From the NCBI GenBank assembly GCA_028023455.1, contig JAQFVV010012435.1, positions 2,916,001 to 2,980,000 of the forward strand: 64,000 bases of DNA, given 5' to 3'. Below the pieces are notes generated by a model. That model was not told the origin of the DNA. It saw only the letters and a program-made list of their open reading frames with translations, and searched no databases. Below, piece by piece: positions 49,753 to 62,350 of the stretch. How positions within the stretch are numbered: the first letter of the stretch is position 1; each line of letters opens with the position of its first letter. This stretch comes from Epiperipatus broadwayi (lineage: Eukaryota; Onychophora; Udeonychophora; Euonychophora; Peripatidae). The position numbers were made by a program, and so were the translations under genes.

Positions 49753-50179
49753 TATAGAGGATTTGAACTCAGATTTTCAACCATCCTTCAACTATCCACA
49801 CCATCTCATACAACTGATACACATGACCACACACATGTAGAAAAGATTAATAATCACCAATATATGTATTTCATGCTAAACCAGCACTCATCAGTTGGTC
49901 CAGACTATCATCTCTCACACATATATATAATCAATGCTCAGTTTATATTAAGATAGCAAATCTTCATACTTCAATGGACAGGCTTCAATCCACTGCAACC
50001 TCCAACTTTTCAGCCATCCATATCATTGAAAATCTGATGATGAAATCTCAAATCCCATGCTGATGCCAATATTATTGCCTTGCCCATGTTGACTTGAAGT
50101 CACTCTGATCCTTCATGTATAGGACAGCATCCATTAAATACATATAAAAGGGATGGACAGGATACAAGCTTGATATGTA
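49752..50179 (+). repeat. Repeat family D, long unit
   Basis: Begins AGTATAGAGGATTTGAACTC (reverse B-box-like GGATTTGAAC) and passes through TATCCACACCATCTCATAC, ACATGACCACACACATGTA, AATAATCACCAATATATGTA, ATGCTAAACCAGCACTCATC, AATGGACAGGCTTCAATCC and ATGTTGACTTGAAGTCACTC. The first 310 bases are repeated in reverse at 50250-50570. Confidence 0.85.
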
Positions 50180-50618
50180 AATATTTGAAAACCAGGCACT
50201 CTTCACAAACCTGGAAGTTTAATTGTAAGTATAGAGGATTTGAACTCAGATTTTCATCAGCATGGGATTTGAGTTTTCATCATCAGATTTTCAATGATAT
50301 GGATGGCTGAAAAGTTGGAGGTTGCAGTGGATTGAAGCCTGTCCATTAAAGTATGAAGATTTGCTATCTTAATATAAACTGAGCATTGATTATATATATG
50401 GGTGAGAGATGATAGTCTGGACCAACTGATGAGTGCTGGTTTAGCATGAAATACGTATATTGGTGATTATTAATATTTTTTACATGTGTGTGGTCATGTG
50501 TATCAGTTGTATGAGATAGTGTGGATAGTTGAAAGGTGCTTGAAAATCTGAGTTCAAATCCTCTATACTTACAATTAAGCTCCCAGGTTTGTGAAGAGTG
50601 CGTGGTTTTCAAATATTT
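50180..50618. mobile_element. Foldback element with ~76-bp terminal inverted repeats containing inverted family D
   Basis: 50180-50255 and 50543-50618 are reverse complements (AATATTTGAAAACCAGGCAC, CTTCACAAACCTGG, ATTGTAAGTATAGAGGATTT). Inside, 50250-50570 is family D on the minus strand. So 49752-50618 as a whole forms an arm-spacer-arm palindrome, with a second, smaller inverted repeat nested at its right side. Confidence 0.82.
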
Positions 50619-50624
50619 ATATAT

Positions 50625-51200
50625 AAATATATTATGATTCGATGTCTGTATTTTTAAAGCAATATACGTAATTATATAACTGAATATTTGTAAATACAGT
50701 AACTAAATAATTAAAAAATATTTTATCCACTTAGGAGTGCTTTCAATTATCCCAGTAATCTGTGTCAACTAAAGCTTTGAAATGCTAACTTTCCCACAAT
50801 TCCATGATCTTAATGTTTGCTGCTTGCCTGTTAATTAAGTCATGTTTATATTTGTAAATTAGCATAGCTTCCTTTATTTTTTTTTGTTGTTTTTTTTAAT
50901 TTGCAATATTTTTACACTGTTAAAATTGAAGTCAAAACCATAAATATATAATTTATTATAGTCATAATAAACAGATGCTGAAATATTATTATCTACTATG
51001 CAATTTTGTTTCGATTTCTGAACACGTTTTAATAATAGCAAGTGTTCTTTAGTTCTTTTTTCCAATGTACATCAAGATTCACCTATATATTTTTATATTT
51101 TATAATCTTTAGGCTGGAATATTGTTGATAATTATACTGGAAACACTATCAAAAAGAAAAACGTATTATTTTCTAAAAAATTCCTGATTTATCACTCAAT
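50625..51200 (-). mobile_element. Penelope-like element 3' fragment, minus strand
   Basis: GIY-YIG endonuclease remnant plus 3' untranslated sequence. The 3' part (AAAATACAGACATCGAAT, AATTGAAAGCACTCCTAAGT on the minus strand) aligns with the plus-strand copy at 61.8-62.2 kb, so both belong to one subfamily. Confidence 0.75.
50785..51125 (-). pseudogene. GIY-YIG endonuclease C-terminal part (Penelope-like), broken
   Basis: In order: KYIGES, a stop, CTLEKRTKEH (the YIGETGRTLxxRxKEH site; the stop replaces the residues after ES), then about 45 residues to FNFNSVKIL. A run of nine A bases then shifts the frame into IKEAMLIYKYK and NRQAANIKIMELWES before a stop at 50785. These are the classic start and end motifs of the endonuclease domain that follows the RT in Penelope-like elements. 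The domain cuts DNA for target-primed insertion. One stop and one frameshift inactivate this copy. Confidence 0.78.
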
Positions 51201-51229
51201 CAATCTTTTAATAATAAAACTGAGTCTGA

Positions 51230-51315
51230 GTTTTAAGCCAATAAACATCACATGACCATCTCCTCTTATGCTTGTGTATAACTGTTGTTAATACAGCCAA
51301 AACTCACTATAGATA
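51230..51315 (+). repeat. Repeat family A, short fragment
   Basis: AACATCACATGACCATCTCC, CTTATGCTTG and AATACAGCCAAAACTCAC match the start of the unit. Confidence 0.6.
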
Positions 51316-52289
51316 TTTTTATTTGAATTGTTTTTGTCCAAAAAAATAATAATAAATAAAAAATATTCAAATAAAATTATTATAATATAGATATTACATT
51401 TTTATAGAGAAACAAATATTTCATTTAATTTTATGAAAGTGAAATAAACAAATTGTATATAGTCTGATAATTTTCTTCAAGATTTTAAAAAGTGATCAGT
51501 TACATTTGTGCAATGACTACATTGCATCTAGTGATAGATTTTTATTTGAAACTCATTACCAATTTCTTATCTTTATAGTACTTTCCTTTCAATGATATTG
51601 ACATCTAGCAATGTTTTTAGAATTAATTTTAATCAATACATATTTACTTAAAACTTTTACCATTAAAATACAGAAAACATTTAAACAAATACTACAGAAT
51701 AGCTACAAATGAAATACTGCAAGATCAATGGAAATGCAAATGCAATCTAATTTGTGTAGTTAGAATGATCTCTGCCTCAGCTATCTTATAAATTAGTAAT
51801 TGGAGATTTATAATTTATTAATTAATCATTCTACATGTCTTCCAAAGCTATCTGTTTATTTCTTTGTGCATGATATTAAGATTGAAAAAGATTTAACTTC
51901 TAATATATGCTCACTGTTTTGTGTTAAAAAAATCTAACTCTAGTTCACATATTTCTATGTTTGATAGAGGCATAACAAATCACTGAAAATTATAGATTTT
52001 CAGCTTTTACTATGTAATTCTATGCACATCCTTAATTGAGATAATCTATTTATTGAGATTTGGTTGAGATATAATGTGAAGTGTTTGTTGTATATTTTTT
52101 TATTATGTGCTATTAAAAAATTGGAAAAAAAAATTTTTTTTATCAATTAATAATACAATAAAAGTAAGTTACTGTTATTTTATAACAAAGTGATTTATTT
52201 ATTGAAGTATTTCATATAAAAATATTTTACAATATAAAATTTAATATTTCATTTATCAAAAGATTTTCAAGTTTAGAGGTTTTTTTCTC

Positions 52290-52370
<81 letters not shown>

Positions 52371-53799
52371 TGATGAATTCTTGATATTATGTCTTAGAGC
52401 TTCTGTGTAGTAAAAATATAATAACTAAATAGCTTACATTTCAGTACAATAATGTTTTTTTTTTCAGAGATTCTTTCTCAAATCATAAAAATGTGTGTTG
52501 TGATTTAAAATCATTTATTTTTTCTTTTGTTATTTTCTGCTCATATTTAAATTCTACTTGTTGAGAAGTTTTAAAAAATATTTTATCCTCAAATGCTTTT
52601 TTAAATATAATTTATTTTCTTTAATTCACACTTCTCATTTAATCTCTTGGACCTTTTAAAAATATATATAGCTTTCCTTACCTGTCTGTGATGATATTTT
52701 CAATTTTTTTCAGAATGACTGTTTTATTAAAATGATGTGGGTTAACCAAAAGACCTGGGTGCCTTGTAAGAAGCAGTCAATCCTAATCCAGCTGTTGAAA
52801 AGGAAAGTCAGTTCCTAATTCAGCTGCTGAAGATCAAATTCCTAACAAAACTGCCAAGGAGAAGTAATTTTTGACTCAGCTCAACTATTTATCCTACAAT
52901 AAAAGCCATGTGCTATATTTAACTAAAAGATAAATATCATCTACTTCCATATAACCTGCTTCACTGAAATAAAATGTAAAAAAAAAATGTCCCTGAAGTA
53001 ATCTGCAACAAAACCTGATCTCCAACCAAAAACAGGAGTGACTCTATGTGTTATACTGATCTGGAAAAAATATTGGAAAGAAACAATGGATAATTGTTGC
53101 TGTATGTGTTAGCCTAAAATATCCTTTTGTAAAATGTAACTGTGTACAATTAACGTAAAATTGAGAAATCTTCAAGAAGAACATCTACCTGGAAACCTTT
53201 AAATTATAAATGCCAAAAAGGACTCCCAAAAAAATTTAAATGATGGTATAAGATTTTTGTGTGCACATCAAATTTAAATTTATAAAGGTGTTTTTAAAAT
53301 TATGCAGCAATTTGTATTAATAATTGTATTAATAATTTTTTTTAGTTGAATATGTTTTTTTTTAAATCATGTGATTTTTTTTCACAATTATGGAATGTAT
53401 TTTTAAATAATTTAATTTTATAAAATTTGACATGTTTTTTTTCTCTATTTTATATTGTCTTCTACCCCCCCCCCCATAAATTATTTCCAAAAGAGGAATC
53501 TAATTTTAAATGCTCTTATCTTGGAATGAAATGCTATTTTTTAACTTTTGTTATTTAAAGAAATAATTTAATAAAAGCAAAAATTAATTAATTCAAAAAA
53601 TAAAAATCAACTGGCTAATTATTTTTTATGAAACAATATCTCAAGATAAGAATATGTGAATCTGAAGTATCATATTATCATGTCATTTTTTAGATTTTTA
53701 AAAATTATTAATCAGCTACTTTATTAAATAATTGTTTAAAAATATTCTAGTGTTAAGGTTTTAATTTTTCCAGCTATCTGTTACATGATTAACAGAATA
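51316..53799. other. AT-rich region with a TA array and a C-run
   Basis: Contains the TA array at 52291-52366 and an 11-base C run at 53465-53475, striking in this composition. Around 52720-53100 the sequence is less AT-rich and holds three worn repeats of a CCTAATTCAGCTG-like word (52780-52860). No gene is supported. Confidence 0.45.
52291..52366 (+). repeat. (TA)n microsatellite
   Basis: About 38 TA units with one phase slip at 52311-52314. Confidence 0.97.
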
Positions 53800-55265
<1,466 letters not shown>

Positions 55266-55595
55266 TTATCTCATATATACATTGTAGTATTTGCTTTTCA
55301 ATGTATGTTTTTATTTCACGTGTTGAATAGTTTCAATATTATAGCTTCTTAAATTTATATTCTACATTGTCATATAAAGAAGATTTCAAATTGTTATGCT
55401 TTTGTTATTATAACATTTTCTATGTAAGCACATTTTATAAAGTTCTTTACGTAGGATTTCAATTTTATATAGTGAAAGATTTTTCATTTTTTATTTTATA
55501 TACATTCACATCATACAAACAGTAGTTATTTTATTTTTGTTGTTGTCTAAATATATTAGAATTTAGATTTTATATATTTTTTCAATAATTTTAAA
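55266..55595. other. Spacer before the RTE 3' end
   Basis: AT-rich, nothing recognised. Confidence 0.35.
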
Positions 55596-55682
55596 TCATC
55601 ATCATCAAACATTATCAATCTACTGCAGGATGAAGGTCTCTCCAAGTTCAATCAATCTTTTCCGATCTTTATCTTACCTTCT

Positions 55683-56405
55683 TCACAACACCCATGCACA
55701 CTTTCTTATTTCATCCATCCATCTCACATGTGGTCTCTTTCTGGGTTTTTTACAATCTCTTGGAATCCAATTTAAAATTTTAATTGTCCATCTATTATCC
55801 TCTCTTCTAGCAATATGTTTAGCCCAATTCCACTTCAGTTTTTTAATTTTTTCAAGGAGATCAGTAACACCTGTTTGTTCTCTTACCCATATATTGCATT
55901 TGCAATCTCTTCTTGTTACTCCCAACATGCATCTCTCCATACCTCTTTGAGTGGTTTGAAGTCTCTGTATAGCTCTTCCATTAAGTGTCCAAGTCTCAGA
56001 TCTGTAAGTAAGAACTGGCCAAACATATTTATTAAAAACCTTCCTTTTCAAACACATAGGCATATTTCCTTTTAGTATCAAGTTATTTTTATCAAAAGCA
56101 CTCCAAACAAGTTTAATTCTATGATTAATTTCATCCATTATGTTTCCATCTGTATTAATAATCTGACCAAGGTATTTGTAACTGTTAACTTCTTCTAATT
56201 CATCATAATCAATCTTTATTTTCATATTTTGAGAAAATCTATTAAACATTACTTTAGGCTTTTTAACATTTATCTTTAGTCCTACTTTCCTACTTTCATC
56301 TGATAACTCCTGCAACATTTCCTGTAATTCTAAATCATTCTTTGCAAAAACAACTACATCATCTGCAAAATCTAAATGACTTAAATAATCTCCATTTATT
56401 TTCAC
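55683..56405 (-). pseudogene. RTE reverse transcriptase, catalytic FADD box to near C-terminus
   Basis: 240-residue open segment. LDFADDVVVFA at residues 11-21 is the RT catalytic box (FADD in place of YADD). It is followed by the GLKINVKKPKVMF region, YKYLGQII, the SETWTLNGR and MERCMLGVTRRD motifs, and LKWNWAKHIAR...RW...W.PR...RPHVRW, the RTE C-terminal signature. After KCAWVL the frame breaks; remains of the last ~30 residues (ELGETFILQ) are legible just downstream. In the family this domain reverse-transcribes the element RNA at the nicked target. Confidence 0.92.
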
Positions 56406-56482
56406 TCCTTTAGCTTCCCCATTTTAATCCACAAAATACTTCTTGCAGCACTGCTGTAAAAAGTTTTGGAGACCACCCTGTC

Positions 56483-56917
56483 TTACACCTTTCCTAATGT
56501 TGACTTTCCTACTATCATTATGTCATCTAATTGTTGCTGTGCATTTTTATAAATATTCTTTAAAATATGACAATATCCTGGATCTATAACTTGATGATCC
56601 AATGCTTTAATCACTGAAGAAATGTTTATAGAATCAAATGCCTTTTTATAATCTACAAATCCTAAGCATAATGGCAACTCATATTAATTTGTCATTTCTA
56701 TAACTTCTCTCAATACCTGGATATGATCTACTGTACTAAAACCACTTTTAAATCCAGCTTGTTCTCTTGGTTGGTGGAAGTCCAGTGTTCTCTGTAGACG
56801 AGTTGTAATTATCTTAGTAAAAATTTTGTATAAAACTGATAAAAGACTGATAGGTCTGTAATTTCTAATATCTTCTTTATCACCTTTTTAAAATATTAAT
56901 ATTAATACTGCATTCTT
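56483..56917 (-). pseudogene. RTE reverse transcriptase, central part
   Basis: Continuous in one minus-strand frame: NYRPISLLSVLYKIFTKII (RT motif 1 region), QAGFKSGFSTVDHIQVL, one stop just before YELPLCLGFVDYKKAFDS (first catalytic aspartate in GFVDYKKAFDS), then on to VNIRKGVRQGG, after which the frame is lost at about 56460. The usual QGDxxSPxLF that follows RQGG is scrambled here. Confidence 0.9.
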
Positions 56918-57178
56918 CTAATCATCTGGTACATCTTTATCATTTAGACATTTGGAATATAACTTTGCTAAAAAAAATTCTATTTTTTCACCTGCTTCTT
57001 TTAATATATCAATTATAATTCCATCATTACCTGGAGCCTTCTTTTTCTTCATAAATTTAATTGCATTTCTCACTTCCTCATTCAAAATTCTGGGTAATTC
57101 AGAAGATATAATAGATATAGGAGGTATTTGTTTTTTATTACTATATAATTCTTGATAGATGTCTTCTACACATTTCAT
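56918..57178 (-). pseudogene. RTE reverse transcriptase, N-terminal fingers
   Basis: 86 residues ending near DVPDD. Contains the EEVRNAIKFMKKKKAPGNDG motif that opens the RT domain of this clade. The junction to the next segment (56918-56880) has a frameshift and a stop. Confidence 0.88.
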
Positions 57179-57194
57179 GATGTCATCTCTCTTT

Positions 57195-57461
57195 TTAGTA
57201 ATAAGGCCATCTTTTTATTGTAGATATAAATTTCCTACCAATACCAAAATGTTGGTTTATACTCTTTAGACTTTTATTCTCTTCTACAGCTTTCTGTGCT
57301 AGTTCACAATTATATTTTCTTATATCATTGTTGTCTCTTTTCCGCACCATTTTACAAAATTTGAGATATTCAATCCTTTTTAATGCATGATTTTTGGATA
57401 TCTTCATATTCCTACTTTTTTCCATAAATTCTCTAGTCTCAATAAAATTTTTATTGGTCAA
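57195..57461 (-). pseudogene. RTE linker between endonuclease and RT
   Basis: 88 lysine/arginine-rich residues, corresponding to the charged linker in RTE ORF2. It overlaps the upstream endonuclease frame by four bases, which marks a frameshift. Confidence 0.8.
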
Positions 57462-57935
57462 TTGCTGCTTTTTTTACCACCTATCTTTGTTGCAGTTTTT
57501 AAAAGTGTATCAGTTATTTTCCTATTAATTTCATTCAAATCTGAATCATGTTCAAAATCTACTAATACTTGAAACCGATTTGTAAGTTTTAATTTAAATT
57601 CATTAGAATGTTTCTGAAGATTATGAATATCAACTGTAAATATTGTTTTTCTTAATAATTTTTGTCTATCTAGTTTTGCATTAACATGTATCTTACAACT
57701 TATTATTCGATGATCACTTCCTGTGTTAAATTTATTAAGAACATTACATTCTTGAAATATGTATTTTCTGTTAGTCAAAATATAATCCAATTCTGCTGTA
57801 CCTTCATTTGGATGCTTCCATGTCCACTTCTTTTTAACCTTTTTCTCAAAAAAAGAATTCATAATATAAAGTTTTTCTTTTTTGCAAACTCCACAAGTCT
57901 ATGTCCTCTCTCATTTCTATTACCATAACTGAAAT
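57458..57935 (-). pseudogene. RTE AP endonuclease, C-terminal third
   Basis: From the 5' edge: GNFSYGNRNERGHRLVEFA, a frameshift near 57865, then MNSFFEKK, WTWKHPNEGTAELDYILT (catalytic-side ELDYIL motif) and FNTGSDHRIISCKI (SDHR, the terminal endonuclease motif with the catalytic histidine). The N-terminal catalytic motifs are missing through truncation. In intact elements this domain nicks the target DNA. Confidence 0.9.
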
Positions 57936-57939
57936 TACC

Positions 57940-57941
<2 letters not shown>

Positions 57942-57991
<50 letters not shown>
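57942..57991 (+). repeat. (TA)n microsatellite
   Basis: 25 TA units between the truncated RTE and the tRNA-Leu-like repeat. Confidence 0.97.
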
Positions 57992-57995
<4 letters not shown>

Positions 57996-58620
57996 AACAT
58001 AAATAAAGTTACTCAAAGAAATATTTAAAGGAGTCCAAATATCAAGATATTAAGTAAAGGTTCAAAATATAACACTATCAAGAATTATAAGCAAATTATG
58101 AGCAAATTATTAACAAGTATAACAATGTATTATAACTCAGGTATATGGAAATCACGTGAAGTGAGTACACTAGTAATTTCAATAAAATATAACTCAGGTA
58201 TACAGACAGTAGATCTTATCCACTTTCATTTCTTGGTTTGATGTTAAGTGCATGTTTAAACAAATACTAAGTGAATATGGTCTAGCAGGGCGCCACTAGA
58301 TTATCTGAATCTAGACATGGTTATATCTAATAACCTTTCACATGTACCGGGTTTGAATCCCCTTTTTGGTACTTTATTTCTAATAAAAATGGAAGATTTT
58401 GCTTTTTGAGCCATATCACTATACGCACTAATATTTAGGTAAAAGTAAAACATCTATAAACCAAAGTGGAGTATATTAGACATAAATCATTTCTCAGATC
58501 TTAGCATAACAAATGTGTTTCAATATTTTTATAAGTTTACTAGCTCAGATTATATATAACTAATTTAGGATGGCAATTCACTCATCCTTGCATGAAATAG
58601 ATGACGGGATGTGGTTATAA
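57992..58620 (+). repeat. Repeat related to the 36.8-kb composite
   Basis: Starts TTGTAACATAAATAAAG immediately after (TA)n, as the other two members do (TTGTACC at 36826, TTATAACG at 62812), and carries the tRNA-Leu-like module plus TTTACTAGCTCAGATT at about 58537, matching GTCACTAGCTCAGTGG at 36.98 kb. Blocks A and B are absent here. Confidence 0.55.
58272..58375 (+). other. tRNA-Leu-like module, best preserved
   Basis: TATGGTCTAGCAGGGCGCCA corresponds to the tRNA-Leu D arm (GGTCTAAGGCGCCA). CTAGAT-TATCTGA-ATCTAG forms an anticodon-type arm with a 7-base loop. GGTTAT-ATCTA-ATAACC forms a variable-arm hairpin as in class II tRNAs. CGGGTTTGAATCCCC is a near-perfect B box. The acceptor stem is not convincing. 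It is probably a retroposon promoter rather than a working tRNA. Confidence 0.62.
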
Positions 58621-61454
58621 TAATACTAAGAAATCACTAAATATTATAAAATCAATATTTATTTATGGCCTTTAAACAGTTAAACAGCTCATTAATTAAA
58701 ACGTTGATGACGATGATGATGATGATAATAATAACGATAATGACAAGGGTTTCAACTACAGCTCTAGGACTAAGCCTAAACATAAAACTAAATTTTATAA
58801 AGAAATTCATAATTATTGCTTAATTTTAGCATATTTACTTATATCTTAAATAACTAATATTCAACCATTGATGATGATGAATAATCACACTTAACAAAGA
58901 CTACACTTAATGAAATATATACGCCTCGTTTAATAAAACAAACTAATATTTATTACTACATTTCTAACATATACATAAAAATTTCTAGATAAATATGAAA
59001 ATTGACATGAATAATAATAATAATAATTGATTATATAACAATCCTCAGATTAATTTTAAGTTCTTCCCCCTTTCCCTTCAAATGTATTTTGTATTAAGTT
59101 GGACGTCACATTGACCATGATTTTCACTCCATGAGAAAAGTATTTCAAGAAAAAAAAAAATTATCTGCTCATTAGCACACATACTTTAAAAATCTAACAT
59201 GTAAATAGAATGTAAAAAAAAAATGTTAGTAGAATTGAAAGAGCAAGTTTTAGAAACAAGTTTTAAATTATTTTCTCCCCCCTCTCTTCTACCTCTGAAA
59301 TGCTATACTTAATGAAACAAACTAATCTAATATTCTAACACTACTTGTTACTCCACATTCAATCGCAATTATACACATATAAAATATCATTATGTATGTG
59401 CGTGTTTTATCCCATGATAACAAAATATTATTTAAAACCAAAATAATAATATATTAGTTAAAACTAAAATCATAATACCATAAAAAAAAATTGTTTTACA
59501 CATTAATATTTTTCATAACTGTAAAATTAATAAACAAATAATTTTCATACATTCAAGATAATTTATGAAGCTCAAAGTTATTTTTAGTAAGACATTCTTG
59601 TTTTAATCGATCTGAATAGTCTTTAAAGGTTCTTTAAATAAAATATACCACTTTATTGCTAAAATGTTTCTTAAGACTGATATCATAAAGAAAATAGATA
59701 TAAAAAGTCATATTACCGATCTTTTGTTTGTGGCGAATTTCCAAGGGTTCAAACTTGTCTTGTATAATGTCTATATTTCTGCAGCTACTATTTCCGTTTT
59801 ATGTGGGAACAATCTCTTTCTTGAGGTGTATAACTATTTGATGATGATGACTCTATTGAGGTTATTTGCTTTAGTGGACAATTTGGAAATCATTATATTA
59901 ATTTTTCTTCTCTTCCTGTCAAGCATGTGGATGAAATACAGCAGTTGTTTTCACATTTATAAATTTTCTTGAGTTTAAAATCAGTTGTTGTAACAATTAA
60001 TTGGACTTGATGATTAATATTTATCAGTAGATTAATTCATCTTCTTTGAATGCAGGTGAATGCTTTCTTCCTTCTATTAAAAAAAACATCTTATTTCTCT
60101 GGTCAGTTGAAAGGTGTAGAATATTATTTTAGACACATCTTTTCTTTCCTATGTGATGTGCAGCTTCCCCAGATGGTCCGGAACCGATGGGACATACATA
60201 TAATTTTTCTAGCCAGACATTTCTTATATTTTCAGCATTCAATTGGATAGTTTAATAATCTGAATCATAAACAATAATCCTAATAATAATTCAAGACAGC
60301 TTTTTATATCCAATTTTTAGCTAACTTAACCAATCAGAGATAGCATCACTTGCTATTTTTGGACAAATTTGTTTTAATTAGATCTCTAATTTATTTTCAA
60401 CTAAATTATTTTTCAACTGAAAAGTTTAATCCTTTTTCCAGACACTTTTGTTTAAAAAAAAAATAGACTCAATCCTTATTTCCTTTCTTTTCTTTTTTTT
60501 TCTTTTTTTAACATCCAGGTAACATTTCAAATCTTTGAGCTTCCTTCTTTAGATCTTGAGATAAGACAATTTCAAAATTAGAGTTCTCACCCATTATAAG
60601 CTCCCAAAGTGACAAACAATTATTTACAAAAAAAAAATTGCTACAAAGATCGATATCTGATTAAACAGATTTCCTCTTTTAACAAAAAATTGTACAAAAA
60701 AAAATAATTTGACAGATTTAATCCTTCCTTTTCTTTCAATATTTAGGAAATGTAAATTTCTGTATGTAATGTACACACATCCTTCATTCTTTCAAATCAT
60801 TCATAAACTAACATTAAATAATATAATTGCTAGCTTAGTAATTATAACCCAATTATTTAATTAAATCTGTAACTTTTAAATCCCACTTATAATTAAAGAA
60901 AAGCAAAATAGAAGTATAGAATAAAATGTTAGAATTGATCAAGCATAGCTTAGTTTTAAAGAAAGTTAAAATGTTGAATATTTGAAATATAAAACAATTA
61001 AATAATTTACACATACATTGCCTATATGTATGCATTATAACTTTGCTTTTTAACAGAAAATTTAAATATTAAATAGTTTAAATGTGTGTATTACCTTTCT
61101 ATCAACACACAAACAAATAAAGCATATAATTGTTGTCCCACTCTCTTTCTGTTTAAAGCTTTTGAAATTTTGATCTGGAAGGGTTTGAACTTGGATGCCC
61201 TACAGCTTCTTTTATGGTTATATAAAATTGTGATGATGATTTTTGGTTTACCTTTTCTACATGCACATTACTATAAATTTATCTAGTGACTAAATTGTAA
61301 TGGCACAATATATATATATATATCATAAAATATAGATTTCTACAGGCCACAGATATAAATACCACATCCAAATTTCTCTATGCAGATATATATATATATT
61401 CATATGAATATTTTCATGGGTTACAGATATAAAAACATAATTTGCTCATTCATC
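58621..61454. other. AT-rich region with short GAT/AAT microsatellite
   Basis: A GATGATGATGATGATAATAA run lies at 58708-58735. Frames at 59664-59972 and 60050-60250 are hydrophobic and unsupported by motif or splice context. Otherwise no feature recognised. Confidence 0.4.
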
Positions 61455-61709
61455 CATGCAATATTTTAATTAGATATTTCAACGTTTCAACTTGGTCACA
61501 CAAGCCCTCAACTGGGAAATAAATATTTCATAATTGTAAAGCCATTCTTCCAAAAATATGAAGTATTTCCTCCCCATAGAGGTTTATTTTATTTATAAGA
61601 TTGATCACACTAACATTCATACTACAATTAAATAGTATTTATTTTCCAGTTAAGGGCTTGTGTGATCAAGTCAAAACATTGGAATTTCTAATTAAAATCT
61701 TACATAAAA
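61455..61709. repeat. Inverted repeat, ~73-bp arms
   Basis: Left arm 61455-61527 and right arm 61636-61709 share, in opposite orientation, TCACACAAGCCCTTAACTGG and AATATTTTAATTAGA/AGATTTTAATTAGAA. About 107 bases lie between. It sits 50 bases upstream of a Penelope-like fragment and may be part of it. Confidence 0.7.
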
Positions 61710-61755
61710 GAACCTGCAAAAAATGCTATATATATAAATTTATAAATAAGTATTA

Positions 61756-62215
61756 TAAAATACAGTATTTAAAATTATAAAAACAATGATAATTTATCAG
61801 CTTCCATTTTTTATGACCATAATAAATCATGTATATATGATTTTGATTTTAATTATAGTAACATAAAAATATTGGAAGCTGAAAGAAATAATAATAAAAG
61901 AAAAATTAAAGAAGCGATGTTAATATATAAATACAAGCAAGGTTTAATTAATAGGCAAGCAGCAAACATTAAGGTCATGGAATTATGGGAAAGTTGACAT
62001 CACGGAATTATGAGAAGGCTGACATTTTAAAAGTATTAGTTGCCAAAAACTACAAAGATAATTGAAAGAACTTCTAAGTGATGGTTATAGATATATTTTT
62101 ATAAACTTTTACATACTGTATTTTCTAATATTTATTTATAAATTTGCGTATATTATTTTGAAGAAATACAGACATTGATTTGTAATATTATTAATATATA
62201 TGTAAGTTGGAAATT
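61756..62215 (+). mobile_element. Penelope-like element 3' fragment, plus strand
   Basis: GIY-YIG C-terminal remnant (61773-61997) followed by about 215 bases of 3' untranslated sequence that aligns with the 50.6-51.2 kb copy (AATACAGACATTGATT, ATAATTGAAAGAACTTCTAA). Just after the stop a ~25-base segment (GGAATTATGGGAAAGTTGAC) is duplicated in tandem. Confidence 0.75.
61773..61997 (+). pseudogene. GIY-YIG endonuclease C-terminus (Penelope-like), open remnant
   Basis: 74 codons without a stop: NLSASIFYDHNKSCIYDFDF (compare NISASVYYDYNKLYIYGFDF in the copy at 50.9 kb), SNIKILEAERN, the KRKIKEAMLIYKYK motif and NRQAAN...MELWES before the stop. The YIGET start of the domain and the RT are missing. 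The agreement of this fragment with its minus-strand relative, at the protein level and without shared frameshifts, supports real coding ancestry. Confidence 0.78.
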
Positions 62216-62221
62216 CTAACC

Positions 62222-62350
62222 AGTATGGCTTAGAGCTGTTGGTAGAGCATTCAACATGGGATCAGGATGTCCCAGAATCAATTTTGGGATCCACAAGTGT
62301 GGCACTTTAAGTTCTTATGAACTCCCATGCAATAAAACTATATGCTTTTT
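62222..62350 (+). mobile_element. SINE-like retroposon, family F (better copy)
   Basis: TATGGCTTAGAGCTGTTGG and TAGAGCATTCAACATGGG give a clear tRNA D arm and anticodon-arm region. CAGAATCAATTTTGGG follows in the B-box position. The tail ends CAATAAAACTATATGC and a T-run. Same order of parts as at 17.9 kb. Confidence 0.65.

Larger units (their letters stand above)
55596..57941 (-). mobile_element. RTE-type LINE, 5'-truncated, minus strand
   Basis: About 2.3 kb covering the end of the AP endonuclease, the linker, the whole reverse transcriptase and the 3' end. On the minus strand the 3' terminus reads GAGACCTTCATCCTGCAGTA and then a (GAT)n tail, as is typical of RTE elements. The 5' side stops at a TA microsatellite (57942-57991), losing roughly the first half of the endonuclease. 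Several frameshifts and stops break the single ORF, so the copy is dead but still readable. Confidence 0.92.

Noticed and set aside
49655-49956. IYIYIY frames on the plus strand
   Set aside because: TA microsatellite followed by chance codons in a family D repeat.
52717-52775. Possible exon between TTTTTTTCAG-like and CTT|GTAAGA sites
   Set aside because: Only about 50 bases, no recognisable protein, and such site pairs are frequent by chance in T-rich DNA.
55630-57928. Plus-strand frames across the RTE element
   Set aside because: Shadows of the minus-strand ORF; T-rich antisense gives hydrophobic frames without motifs.
59664-60250. Frames of 102 and 66 codons
   Set aside because: Composition-driven hydrophobic sequences without motifs, repeats in other copies, or splice context.
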